A DNA stretch of 5,581 bases, taken from contig CADCOL010000004.1 of the NCBI GenBank assembly GCA_902803015.1, forward strand, positions 1-5,581, written 5' to 3'. How positions within the stretch are numbered: the first letter of the stretch is position 1; the number at the start of each line of letters is the position of its first letter. Positions 1-5,581 of the stretch are shown here, piece by piece. A program made the position numbers and the translations under genes. This stretch comes from an uncultured Lachnospiraceae bacterium. GTDB lineage: Bacteria; Bacillota; Clostridia; Lachnospirales; Lachnospiraceae. The notes under the pieces were generated by a model that searched no databases, had not been told where the DNA came from, and worked only from the letters and a program-made list of their open reading frames with translations.

Positions 1-734
1 ATATCGCCGTTTAACATACGGTACATATCGCAATCCACTTTCTCGGGTACCAGACGCAGGGTTCCGCGCTGGGTTTCCAGGATATCGCCGATTCCGTAGG
101 ATTCAAGCGTCTGCTTTAAGCTACGGATCATTACATCAAGCTGTTTTTGCATCGAGCGGTCATACATACCTTCTTCCCAAAGAAGAGCAAATGCTTCTGC
201 TCTCGTTACGCTGCCGCCCTGGCGGTCCACCAGATATGCCAGAAGCTCTTTTGCTTTGGAGCGGTTAAATACAACGATTTTACCGTCTGCCATAACATCG
301 AAGTTTCCGAACGTCTTTACTTCAACGTGTACACTTGCTGCCTCAGGCGCTTCTTCCTTTACGGAATTCTCCATCCGCTTTACTTCCATTGCATGTTCCA
401 GTTCTTCCGTTAAACGGTCCTTGCCGACGGGTTTTAAAAGATATCCCGACGCATGCATCGCAAATGCCTCCACGGCATATTCGGAATAGCCGGTCAGAAA
501 GACAATCGAAACGTCCGGACAGCGGCTTTTGAGTTCCACTGCCATGGCGATTCCGTTCATTTCCGGCATATCGATGTCCAAAAGCGCTACATCGGCTTCA
601 TTCTCATCAAAATAGGCCAACGCCTCTCTCGCATCGGTAAAACTCTGAACATCCTCCACAAACGGAAGGGATTTTACCATGGAAACCGTCAGATCCAGAA
701 CCAGTTTTTCATCATCCACACAAACGACTCTCAC
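1..734 (-). CDS. Response regulator, receiver plus SARP-like winged-helix/BTAD domains (3' end outside window)
   Basis: This is a cytoplasmic two-component response regulator; 244 codons are visible before the window edge cuts the C-terminus. Residues 1-120 form a CheY-like receiver with the acidic pair D7/D8, phospho-acceptor D53 in LLDIDMPEMNG, T81 in FLTGYS and K101 in LLKPV. After a short acidic linker (about 121-138), residues 139-230 (starting KTFGNFDVMADGK, with RSKAKELLAYLV) resemble the OmpR-type winged helix of SARP regulators, and DCDMY at 234-238 looks like the start of a bacterial transcriptional activation (BTAD) region. The domain order is that of COG3947-type regulators. The GTG start overlaps the stop of the upstream kinase gene (GTGA) and is preceded by a perfect AAAGGAGG seven bases away, so the two are translationally coupled and the kinase is the obvious partner. 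Target genes are not known. Confidence 0.9.
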   Translation of the reverse strand, partial: MRVVCVDDEKLVLDLTVSMVKSLPFVEDVQSFTDAREALAYFDENEADVALLDIDMPEMNGIAMAVELKSRCPDVSIVFLTGYSEYAVEAFAMHASGYLLKPVGKDRLTEELEHAMEVKRMENSVKEEAPEAASVHVEVKTFGNFDVMADGKIVVFNRSKAKELLAYLVDRQGGSVTRAEAFALLWEEGMYDRSMQKQLDVMIRSLKQTLESYGIGDILETQRGTLRLVPEKVDCDMYRMLNGD

Positions 735-1993
735 TTCTTTTCCTCCTTTACCGGGATACGCATGATTATCTTGGTGCCGACATCCGGAACACTGTCTACC
801 TCAAAAGCTCCGTGACATATATTCTCTATTCTTTCTTTGACATTTCGAAGCCCGATATGGGATCTGCCTGTTTCATCGGGTTTTAACGGTTTGTCAAAAT
901 CAGGAACAAAACCTTTTCCGTTATCCTCAATCTCCACAATATGAAATCCTTCCTCTTTATAGGATTTGATATTGATGATTCCCTCCTTACGAATGCGCAC
1001 ACCGTGTCGGATTGCATTCTCCACAAGAGGTTGTACGGAAAGAGCGGGAAGCGAAAAATCCCGGTCTTTCAAATCATAATGAATGGAAATGGACGGGAAA
1101 CGGACCTGTTCGATTTCCGCATAAATCTTTGTATGTTCCATCTCCTTCTCGAACGGAATCAAATCTTCCTTGTCGAGGGAGTCGATGTTCTGTCTTAAAT
1201 ACACGCCGAACTGCTGCGTGATATCCGCCGCTTTCTCCGGATTCGTGATGCAGAGTGCCTGAATCGTGGAAAGCGTATTATATAAGAAGTGCGGCTGAAT
1301 CTGCGAAACCATGATACGGATTCGCTGCTCTGCCTTCAGCGCACGCTCGTGTTCGCGCACAAACTGCAAATGCAGCCAGATATAGTAGAAAATACAGCAC
1401 CCTACGGTCGTGGTGGTAAGGAAGCTTAAGTCCTTCGTTCCGCCCCAGAAAACATCCAAAAGTACGGCAATTACGATCAGAATACTGCAGAAAATCGGAA
1501 TGAGAGCCTCCATGTTTTGCAATTTACGAAACTGCCTGAACGTACTGAACATTAAATATCCAAGGTACGCAAAACTTATGACGAATGCGGAATAACCGAG
1601 TAAACCACGATGAAAATTTCCGTCTTCTACACGGAATGTAATCACCACATTCGGTATCAGGGCCGTCCAGTACAAAATTCCGTTGAGACCGACCGGAATC
1701 CAGTAAATCCACGAAAACTTAAAATCATCCACAATCAGGATAAACAATGCCAGAATAGCCGGGCGGATACTGTATCCGACAATTCCGAATATGTTTCGCA
1801 TGATATCCGGTGTTCCTTCTCCCTGACAGAAATCAAGTACCACCAGGCAGGTCACCAGGACAATAATCTCAAGAAGCCTTCTGCGCTTCTTCTGATCAAT
1901 GTAAGCGTCCAGACTGACCGCAAAAGTCAATCCAAACAATTGCAGCATACAAGCCCATAATTTCAGTATAATGTCCTGTACGTCCCGATCCAT
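731..1993 (-). CDS. Seven-transmembrane sensor histidine kinase (LytS/YesM-type His_kinase core)
   Basis: This is a membrane sensor kinase of 420 residues. The N-terminal half has about seven hydrophobic segments (roughly residues 11-28, 41-56, 67-88, 94-117, 131-150, 164-183, 188-207), with no large extracellular domain; the sequence RVEDGNFHRGLLGY between segments 4 and 5 resembles the loop of 7TM histidine kinase sensor domains. The catalytic half follows: H-box QIQPHFLYNTL with phospho-acceptor H235 (His_kinase family), N-box VENAIRHG (324-331), G1 box DNGKGF (357-362) and G2 box GLRNVKERI (381-389), ending at a HATPase_c C-terminus. An AGGA site sits a few bases before the ATG. The gene begins 24 bp after the dehydrogenase stop and overlaps the response regulator by four bases, so co-transcription with both is likely. 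The signal sensed is unknown; a 7TM input suggests a membrane-embedded or small ligand. Confidence 0.93.
   Translation of the reverse strand: MDRDVQDIILKLWACMLQLFGLTFAVSLDAYIDQKKRRRLLEIIVLVTCLVVLDFCQGEGTPDIMRNIFGIVGYSIRPAILALFILIVDDFKFSWIYWIPVGLNGILYWTALIPNVVITFRVEDGNFHRGLLGYSAFVISFAYLGYLMFSTFRQFRKLQNMEALIPIFCSILIVIAVLLDVFWGGTKDLSFLTTTTVGCCIFYYIWLHLQFVREHERALKAEQRIRIMVSQIQPHFLYNTLSTIQALCITNPEKAADITQQFGVYLRQNIDSLDKEDLIPFEKEMEHTKIYAEIEQVRFPSISIHYDLKDRDFSLPALSVQPLVENAIRHGVRIRKEGIINIKSYKEEGFHIVEIEDNGKGFVPDFDKPLKPDETGRSHIGLRNVKERIENICHGAFEVDSVPDVGTKIIMRIPVKEEKK
735..749 (-). promoter_or_regulatory. Strong Shine-Dalgarno setting the GTG start of the response regulator
   Basis: AAAGGAGG lies inside the last codons of the kinase gene, with seven bases between it and the GTG at 734. 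It is the best ribosome-binding site in the window and decides the start, since no nearby ATG in this frame has one. Confidence 0.85.
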
Positions 1994-2017
1994 GATTTCC
2001 TTTCGTGTTGTTTCCTT

Positions 2018-3427
2018 TTACTTCGTTCCGCAAATATATCTTGCCACATACACCCCGCTCGCGGATGCGTGCGAAAGCGAATGCGTTACGCCCGAGCCGT
2101 CACCGATGACGAAAAGTCCCTTGTGGCAGGTCTCGAGATTTTCGGACAATTCCACTTCCATGTTGTAGAACTTGACTTCCACGCCGTAAAGCAGTGTATC
2201 GTCGTTCGCGGTTCCGGGGCAGATTTTATCGAGTGCGTAAATCATTTCGATAATACCGTCCAGGATTCGTTTGGGAATCACAAGACTCAAATCGCCCGGC
2301 GTAGCATTTAAAGTCGGTGTTACGAATCCCTCGCGGATACGCTCGTCATTACTTCTGCGGCCTCTTACCAGATCGCCGAAGCGCTGTACGATAACGCCGC
2401 CGCCAAGCATGTTCGAAAGTCTCGCGATACTCTCGCCATACCCGTTCGAATCCTTAAAAGGCTTCGAGAAATGCTTGGATACCAGGAGCGCAAAATTCGT
2501 ATTCTCGGTATGTTTGGACGGATCTTCGTAACTGTGACCGTTCACGGTTACGATTCCGTTGGTGTTCTCGTTAACGACCGCGCCGTGAGGATTCATACAG
2601 AAAGTTCTGACCAAATCCTCGAATTTCGCGGTACGGTAAACTATCTTGCTTTCGTATAATTCATCGGTCAGGGAGGCAAAAATCTCCGCCGGGAGTTCCA
2701 CCCGGACGCCGATATCGACACGGTTTGATTTCGTGGGAATCGCAAGGTCGTTGCAGACGGTCTCCATCCACTTCGAGCCGCTCCTGCCCACGGAAATGAT
2801 GCAGTTTTTGCAGGTGTATTCGCCGTCTTTTGTGAAGACGCGGTAGCCTGCGCCTGCTTCCGCAAAGGCATTGGAGGTATTTTCTGCCCCCGTAATCCTC
2901 TCAACCTTCTCTACAGGCGTACGGAAGAAGAATTCGACCTTCTTACTCAGCTCGTTGTAGAGGTTCTCCAAAACCACATAATTTATGTCCGTGCCGAGAT
3001 GACGAACCTGCGCATCCAGAAGATGCAGGCCGTTTTGTAAGCACATGCGCTTGATTTCGCTGTTTGCGGTCGAGTAAAGCTTCGTTCCCTCGCCACCGTG
3101 GGATAAGTTAATCTCATCCACGTATTTCATCAAATCAATGGCTTCGTTCTTACCTATGTACTCAAAAAGGGTACCGCCGAACTGATTCGTGATATTGTAT
3201 TTGCCGTCCGAGAACGCTCCTGCGCCGCCGAAACCGTTCATGATGGCACAACTCTCGCAACCGATGCAGGACTTAATCCTGACACCGTCAATCGGGCACT
3301 TTCTCTTCTCAAGAGCATTTCCCGCTTCAAAAACCGCAATTTTTAAATCACGATTTAATTTTATCAATTCGTATGCGGAGAAGATTCCGCCCGGTCCTGC
3401 TCCTACGATAATCACGTCATAATTCAT
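2018..3427 (-). CDS. FAD-dependent dehydrogenase, COG2509 type
   Basis: This is a 469-residue cytoplasmic flavoprotein with an N-terminal Rossmann dinucleotide site (DVIIVGAGPGG, residues 4-14, followed by VFEAG ending the second strand) and a C-terminal GLFVIGDGSG (437-446) typical of the second FAD contact. A cysteine cluster (C44, C54, C57, C60, the last three as CIGCESC) is followed by GFGGAGAFSDGK (65-76), a pattern I associate with the uncharacterised FAD-dependent dehydrogenases of COG2509. The substrate is not known. The start at 3427 is chosen because GGGGGG lies six bases upstream and the protein then begins directly at the nucleotide-binding strand; an in-frame ATG at 3466 would add 13 residues without a good ribosome site. 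The gene follows its own promoter at 3500-3528 and sits 24 bp before a sensor kinase, an association that suggests redox or metabolite control, though this is inference. Confidence 0.9.
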   Translation of the reverse strand: MNYDVIIVGAGPGGIFSAYELIKLNRDLKIAVFEAGNALEKRKCPIDGVRIKSCIGCESCAIMNGFGGAGAFSDGKYNITNQFGGTLFEYIGKNEAIDLMKYVDEINLSHGGEGTKLYSTANSEIKRMCLQNGLHLLDAQVRHLGTDINYVVLENLYNELSKKVEFFFRTPVEKVERITGAENTSNAFAEAGAGYRVFTKDGEYTCKNCIISVGRSGSKWMETVCNDLAIPTKSNRVDIGVRVELPAEIFASLTDELYESKIVYRTAKFEDLVRTFCMNPHGAVVNENTNGIVTVNGHSYEDPSKHTENTNFALLVSKHFSKPFKDSNGYGESIARLSNMLGGGVIVQRFGDLVRGRRSNDERIREGFVTPTLNATPGDLSLVIPKRILDGIIEMIYALDKICPGTANDDTLLYGVEVKFYNMEVELSENLETCHKGLFVIGDGSGVTHSLSHASASGVYVARYICGTK

Positions 3428-3454
3428 ATTTGTCCCCCCGAACAACACGAATAA

Positions 3455-3477
3455 CACAGAAAGCATCCGCTTCTGTG
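3455..3477 (-). promoter_or_regulatory. Hairpin in the leader of the dehydrogenase mRNA
   Basis: On the minus strand CACAGAAGC pairs with GCTTTCTGTG across a GGAT loop, giving nine base pairs with one bulged T. It lies between the predicted transcription start and the ribosome-binding site and is preceded, not followed, by eight Ts, so it is not a terminator for this transcript. It may stabilise the 5' end or modulate translation; no known riboswitch class is recognised. Confidence 0.5.
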
Positions 3478-3499
3478 AAAAAAAACATTTTTACACCTT

Positions 3500-3528
3500 A
3501 TTATATTATATTTATGTCAACTGTGCAA
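3500..3528 (-). promoter_or_regulatory. Sigma-A-type promoter for the dehydrogenase-kinase-regulator operon
   Basis: On the minus strand TTGCAC (3528-3523) is followed after exactly 17 bp by TATAAT (3505-3500), a near-consensus vegetative promoter. A second TATAAT overlaps immediately upstream (3510-3505), and a TTGACA also occurs in the spacer, but that one is only 9 bp from the downstream -10 box. Transcription would begin near 3492, giving a leader of about 65 bases before the ATG at 3427. Confidence 0.8.
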
Positions 3529-3532
3529 GTAT

Positions 3533-3553
3533 TCCGACCGGGTTCCGGACGGA
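3533..3553 (-). terminator. Possible weak terminator hairpin after the ACP gene
   Basis: TCCGTCCGG and CCGGTCGGA form eight pairs with one T-T mismatch around an AAC loop, 20 bp downstream of the ACP stop. The bases that follow on the minus strand (ATACTTGCAC) are not a T tract, so intrinsic termination would be poor. The position at the end of the acyl-transfer block and just before the next promoter is the main support. Confidence 0.35.
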
Positions 3554-3573
3554 TGTCTGCGGAAGCTGCGGGG

Positions 3574-3813
3574 TTATGCGCGTGTCTCTACAAGCTCAAC
3601 GATATCTCCGACCGTGCGCATCTTCGGCAGGTCGTCGTTGGTGAGGCTCACGCCGAATTCGCCCTCAATTGCCATTGCCATGTAAAGCATCGCGATGGAT
3701 TTCATTCCGATATCTTCAACCAGACGCGTTTCCTCCGTGATGGAAGAGGTATCGATTGCTCCGTCATAAACCTCCGAGAGGAGGACTTTTAATCTGTCCA
3801 ATGTGCTGTCCAT
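3574..3813 (-). CDS. Stand-alone acyl carrier protein
   Basis: This is a 79-residue acidic protein with the length and helical layout of an ACP. The probable phosphopantetheine attachment residue is S39 in VEDIGMKSIAMLYM, followed by the helix-II-like AMAIEGEFGVSL and a final TVGDIVELVE helix. The residue before the serine is lysine instead of the usual aspartate. The start at 3813 is chosen because AAAGGA lies six bases upstream and the protein then has normal ACP length; an in-frame ATG at 3903 would add 30 residues that overlap the upstream acyltransferase. The gene begins 13 bp after that acyltransferase stop, so it is in the same operon and is a likely acyl donor or partner for it. As an ACP it would need a phosphopantetheinyl transferase and an acyl-loading enzyme, neither visible here. 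Confidence 0.88.
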   Translation of the reverse strand: MDSTLDRLKVLLSEVYDGAIDTSSITEETRLVEDIGMKSIAMLYMAMAIEGEFGVSLTNDDLPKMRTVGDIVELVETRA

Positions 3814-3826
3814 ATGTATTCCTTTC

Positions 3827-4558
3827 TCAAACTCCGGTTGCGCTCTTCTTTCCGGCCGGCGCATGCTTCTTAATATACTCGTAATATGCATGCTCGCATT
3901 CATGCATCTTTTCTTCGCAGATATCCGTCAGACGCTCAATATCCGCCATCGAAGGCATCTTCTTATCACAGTAATCCTTAATGCGGAACTCTTCGCCGAC
4001 AATTAATGTCGCACGGTTGTACCACTTCGCACCCTTCTTAACATATACCGGCAGAATCGGAACTCCCGCCTGCCATGCCATCAGAATGGCGCCGGATTTT
4101 AGTTTCTTGATTTCGCCGTCGCGCTCAAGTCTGCCCTGCGGAAACATTAATAAATAATGCCCGCGTTTCATGATGTTGACAGCCTTTCTTACCGCATCGA
4201 TATCCGAAATGTTACGGTCGATTCCGATGCATCCGCACCCTTTTAAAAGCGTGGATTTCAGTTTCTTTCCCATTGCCAGTTCGCCGGCTAAGTACCACAT
4301 TCTGCGTCCCATCGTGATACCAATGATAACAGGATCGGTGAACGAAGAGTGGTTTGAAACCACGAGCGCGCCGGACTTTTTATTCGGGCGTTTGTTTGAA
4401 ATATAGATCTTTCGCGGTCTGTAAATCAGGCCGTAGGACATGCTTGCAAAGATACGCGGCAAGTCCATGGCGAGGAACTTGATGTCCACGGCGTGGTCCT
4501 TCTTTACCTCTCCCGGTTTCTTATTATTCCTGTTTTTGTTTATTTCCGAATTTGACAT
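3827..4558 (-). CDS. PlsC-family acyltransferase (second of a tandem pair)
   Basis: This is a 243-residue 1-acyl-glycerol-3-phosphate acyltransferase-like (PlsC) protein, probably attached to the inner face of the membrane. It shows catalytic motif I NHSSFTD (H70, D75), a motif II-like region CIGIDRN (110-116), an altered motif III FPQGRL (139-144) and motif IV ILPVYV (168-173). Residues 1-22 are a polar, Asn/Lys-rich tail lacking in its neighbour. The C-terminal stretch GEEFRIKDYCDKKMPS (188-203) closely parallels the upstream acyltransferase, which points to duplication. It starts 26 bp after that gene and ends 13 bp before the ACP. A purine-rich AGAAAGAG about 20 bases upstream is the only ribosome-site candidate, so initiation may be weak. 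The family transfers acyl chains from acyl-ACP or acyl-CoA to a hydroxyl acceptor; the specific acceptor is not evident. Confidence 0.9.
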   Translation of the reverse strand: MSNSEINKNRNNKKPGEVKKDHAVDIKFLAMDLPRIFASMSYGLIYRPRKIYISNKRPNKKSGALVVSNHSSFTDPVIIGITMGRRMWYLAGELAMGKKLKSTLLKGCGCIGIDRNISDIDAVRKAVNIMKRGHYLLMFPQGRLERDGEIKKLKSGAILMAWQAGVPILPVYVKKGAKWYNRATLIVGEEFRIKDYCDKKMPSMADIERLTDICEEKMHECEHAYYEYIKKHAPAGKKSATGV

Positions 4559-4584
4559 TATTGTTGTGTAACTACTCTTTCTGT

Positions 4585-5241
4585 TTATTTGCGCGCTTCA
4601 GCCGCCAGGCGTTTCTCAAGTTCTGCCTTGAGCTCGTTATTTTTACCTTCGAGAATCTTGGTCAGTCTTCTGACTTCATCTCCCGAAGGAACTTTCATAT
4701 CCGTATAATCGCGAATGTGAATCTCTTCGCCGATAATTACATGCACACGTTTTCCGAATCCGTAATTACCGTCCAAATAAACCGGTACTATCGGCGCATC
4801 GGTACGAAGCGCAAGCATTGTAATTCCGGGCATGAACGGGAACGGCACGCCGTTTACCGGCAGTCTTCCCTGCGGGAACACGCCGACGGTTTTTCCCTGA
4901 TCAAGGAGCTTTAATGCCTGCCTGATGCATGCAAAACTGTGCGCTTCACGGTCCACATAAATTCCTCCCATGGAATATAAAAACCAGGAAAAGAATTTAC
5001 TCTTCTGGAAGAGCACTTCGCCCATCAGCCAGTGAATGGTACGGAAGAAAAACACTCGCATATAGAACGGATGATCCCAGAGGGACGTATGGTTCGACAT
5101 TACGATACACGGCTTCGGGAGCCTGTAATGTTTCTTCTTCGGATCCATATAATAAATCTTCGGCATCATATAAAAGATGGCCGTCGGAAATCCCGTAATC
5201 TTGACGAACCCGACGAGGGGCTCGATGGTCTTATCTTTCAT
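4585..5241 (-). CDS. PlsC-family acyltransferase (first of a tandem pair)
   Basis: This is a 218-residue PlsC-type acyltransferase, close to the usual length of about 200-250 residues. It shows motif I NHTSLWDH (H51, D56), a motif II-like GGIYVDRE (92-99), altered motif III FPQGRL (122-127) and motif IV IVPVYL (151-156). Hydrophobic and aromatic stretches at about 8-31 and 61-95 suit membrane association. The C-terminus is a charged, probably helical tail (190-218). GEEIHIRDYTDMKVPS (171-186) matches the downstream paralogue almost residue for residue in its charged positions. An AAGGA lies about 12 bases before the ATG, a slightly long spacing. The gene follows an ACP-encoding gene and is followed by another acyltransferase and another ACP, so an acyl-ACP donor is likely. 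It could be a lysophosphatidate acyltransferase, but a role in another lipid or glycolipid is equally open. Confidence 0.9.
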   Translation of the reverse strand: MKDKTIEPLVGFVKITGFPTAIFYMMPKIYYMDPKKKHYRLPKPCIVMSNHTSLWDHPFYMRVFFFRTIHWLMGEVLFQKSKFFSWFLYSMGGIYVDREAHSFACIRQALKLLDQGKTVGVFPQGRLPVNGVPFPFMPGITMLALRTDAPIVPVYLDGNYGFGKRVHVIIGEEIHIRDYTDMKVPSGDEVRRLTKILEGKNNELKAELEKRLAAEARK

Positions 5242-5285
5242 TTCTGATTTATTTCCTTACTTCCTAATTTCTTACTACTTTTTTG

Positions 5286-5301
5286 TACTACACATGTAGT
5301 A
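5286..5301. promoter_or_regulatory. Palindromic operator-like site resembling a BlaI/MecI/CopY box
   Basis: TACTACACATGTAGTA has 7-bp arms around a central CA and contains an exact TACAnnTGTA, the core recognised by repressors of the BlaI/MecI/CopY family. It lies in the only sizeable gap of the acyl-transfer block, 45 bp upstream of the first acyltransferase ATG. No T tract follows on either strand, so it is not a terminator. I see no convincing -35/-10 pair around it, and no such repressor gene in the window. Confidence 0.5.
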
Positions 5302-5320
5302 TGTTTATCGGGCTGTCTTA

Positions 5321-5581
5321 TCAGAAGAGATTCTCCCCTTCCGTTTCTTTCTTGGCGGCAAGTCCCGTCACGATGTCACGCATCGTGTAATACTTGCCTT
5401 CCACAGGGCCCTCCACATCTATGTTGAATTCATTGCACACTTTAATCAGAATTCCGTAATACGTAATCGAATCGCAGCCGAGATCGTTCATCAGATGCGC
5501 ATCGTCGCCGATTTCTTCCGGCTTCTTCCCGGTTCCTTCCGCGATAATCGCACGCACCTTATCCGCGATTTCTCCGGTTAA
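5321..5581 (-). CDS. Acyl carrier protein or C-terminal ACP domain (5' end outside window)
   Basis: The reading frame is open from the window edge to a TGA at 5321, giving 86 visible residues that contain a complete-looking ACP fold: helix I (about 3-16), the attachment motif NDLGCDSITYYG with S38 as the phosphopantetheine site, helix II KVCNEFNIDVEG and a closing helix TMRDIVTGLAAKKE. A GTG at 5557 is not taken as the start because the frame upstream (GEIADK) continues the natural first helix and no ribosome site precedes it. The true start therefore lies beyond the edge. The gene may be a single-domain ACP whose start is a few codons away, or the tail of a larger protein such as an adenylate-forming ligase fused to an ACP. 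It lies 79 bp upstream of the first acyltransferase. Confidence 0.85.
   Translation of the reverse strand, partial: LTGEIADKVRAIIAEGTGKKPEEIGDDAHLMNDLGCDSITYYGILIKVCNEFNIDVEGPVEGKYYTMRDIVTGLAAKKETEGENLF

Noticed and set aside
453..815. Plus-strand 120-residue frame across the response regulator and kinase ends
   Set aside because: It is antisense to two well-supported genes, has no recognisable domain and no ribosome site.
2018..3466. 482-residue version of the dehydrogenase starting at 3466
   Set aside because: The extra 13 residues precede the Rossmann strand that normally starts such proteins, and the G-rich site sits in front of the ATG at 3427; not fully excluded.
3455..3485. Hairpin plus A/T run read as a terminator
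   Set aside because: The T run is on the upstream side for minus-strand transcription, and for plus-strand transcription the hairpin is followed by As, so neither orientation fits an intrinsic terminator.
3430..3792. Plus-strand frame of 120 residues across the gap at 3467-3573
   Set aside because: It runs antisense through the promoter and the ACP gene and shows no family resemblance.
3574..3903. Longer 109-residue version of the stand-alone ACP starting at 3903
   Set aside because: The extra 30 residues overlap the acyltransferase gene and are not ACP-like; the ATG at 3813 has AAAGGA at good spacing and gives normal ACP length.
4552..4914. Plus-strand 120-residue frame opposite the first acyltransferase
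   Set aside because: It is a shadow of the acyltransferase gene with no motif of its own.
5242..5320. Separate promoter in front of the acyltransferases
   Set aside because: The gap is A/T-rich but I could not find a -35/-10 pair at 16-18 bp spacing; only the palindrome is supported.
5321..5557. GTG at 5557 as the start of the edge ACP
   Set aside because: The frame continues upstream to the window edge with sequence that fits ACP helix I, and no ribosome-binding site precedes the GTG.

Overview
The window reads as a piece of a Firmicutes genome, most likely a Clostridia/Lachnospiraceae-type anaerobe. Shine-Dalgarno sites are strong (AAAGGAGG, AAAGGA), base composition is moderate, and the gene families present (FAD-dependent dehydrogenase of the COG2509 type, 7TM sensor kinase with a His_kinase/HATPase core, SARP-type response regulator, small acyl carrier proteins) are typical of that group. 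The taxonomic call is inference from families and signals, not from a marker gene. All seven coding regions lie on the minus strand, so the genes are read from the right edge of the window to the left, and nearly every base is coding.

Right half (5581 down to 3574), lipid/acyl-transfer block: the C-terminal part of an acyl carrier protein (ACP) or ACP domain that enters from outside the window; a 79-bp gap holding a near-perfect palindrome that matches the BlaI/MecI/CopY box TACAnnTGTA; two adjacent, related PlsC-type acyltransferases of 218 and 243 residues; and a second, stand-alone ACP of 79 residues. The inferred logic is that ACPs carry an activated acyl group and the two membrane-associated acyltransferases move it onto an acceptor. 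Both enzymes carry the same altered motif III (FPQGRL instead of FPEGTR), so the acceptor need not be the usual lysophosphatidate.

Left half (3528 down to 1), redox/signalling block: a clear sigma-A-type promoter (TTGCAC, 17 bp, TATAAT) and a short leader with a hairpin precede a 469-residue FAD-dependent dehydrogenase. A 420-residue 7TM sensor histidine kinase follows 24 bp later. Its stop codon overlaps the GTG start of a response regulator with a receiver domain and a SARP-like winged-helix/BTAD region, which runs off the left edge. These three genes are probably one transcript.

The two blocks are separated by only 107 bp, with an imperfect GC-rich hairpin after the ACP stop. Whether the two-component system regulates the acyl-transfer genes cannot be read from the sequence. 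No tRNA, rRNA, CRISPR array, insertion sequence or plus-strand gene was found.
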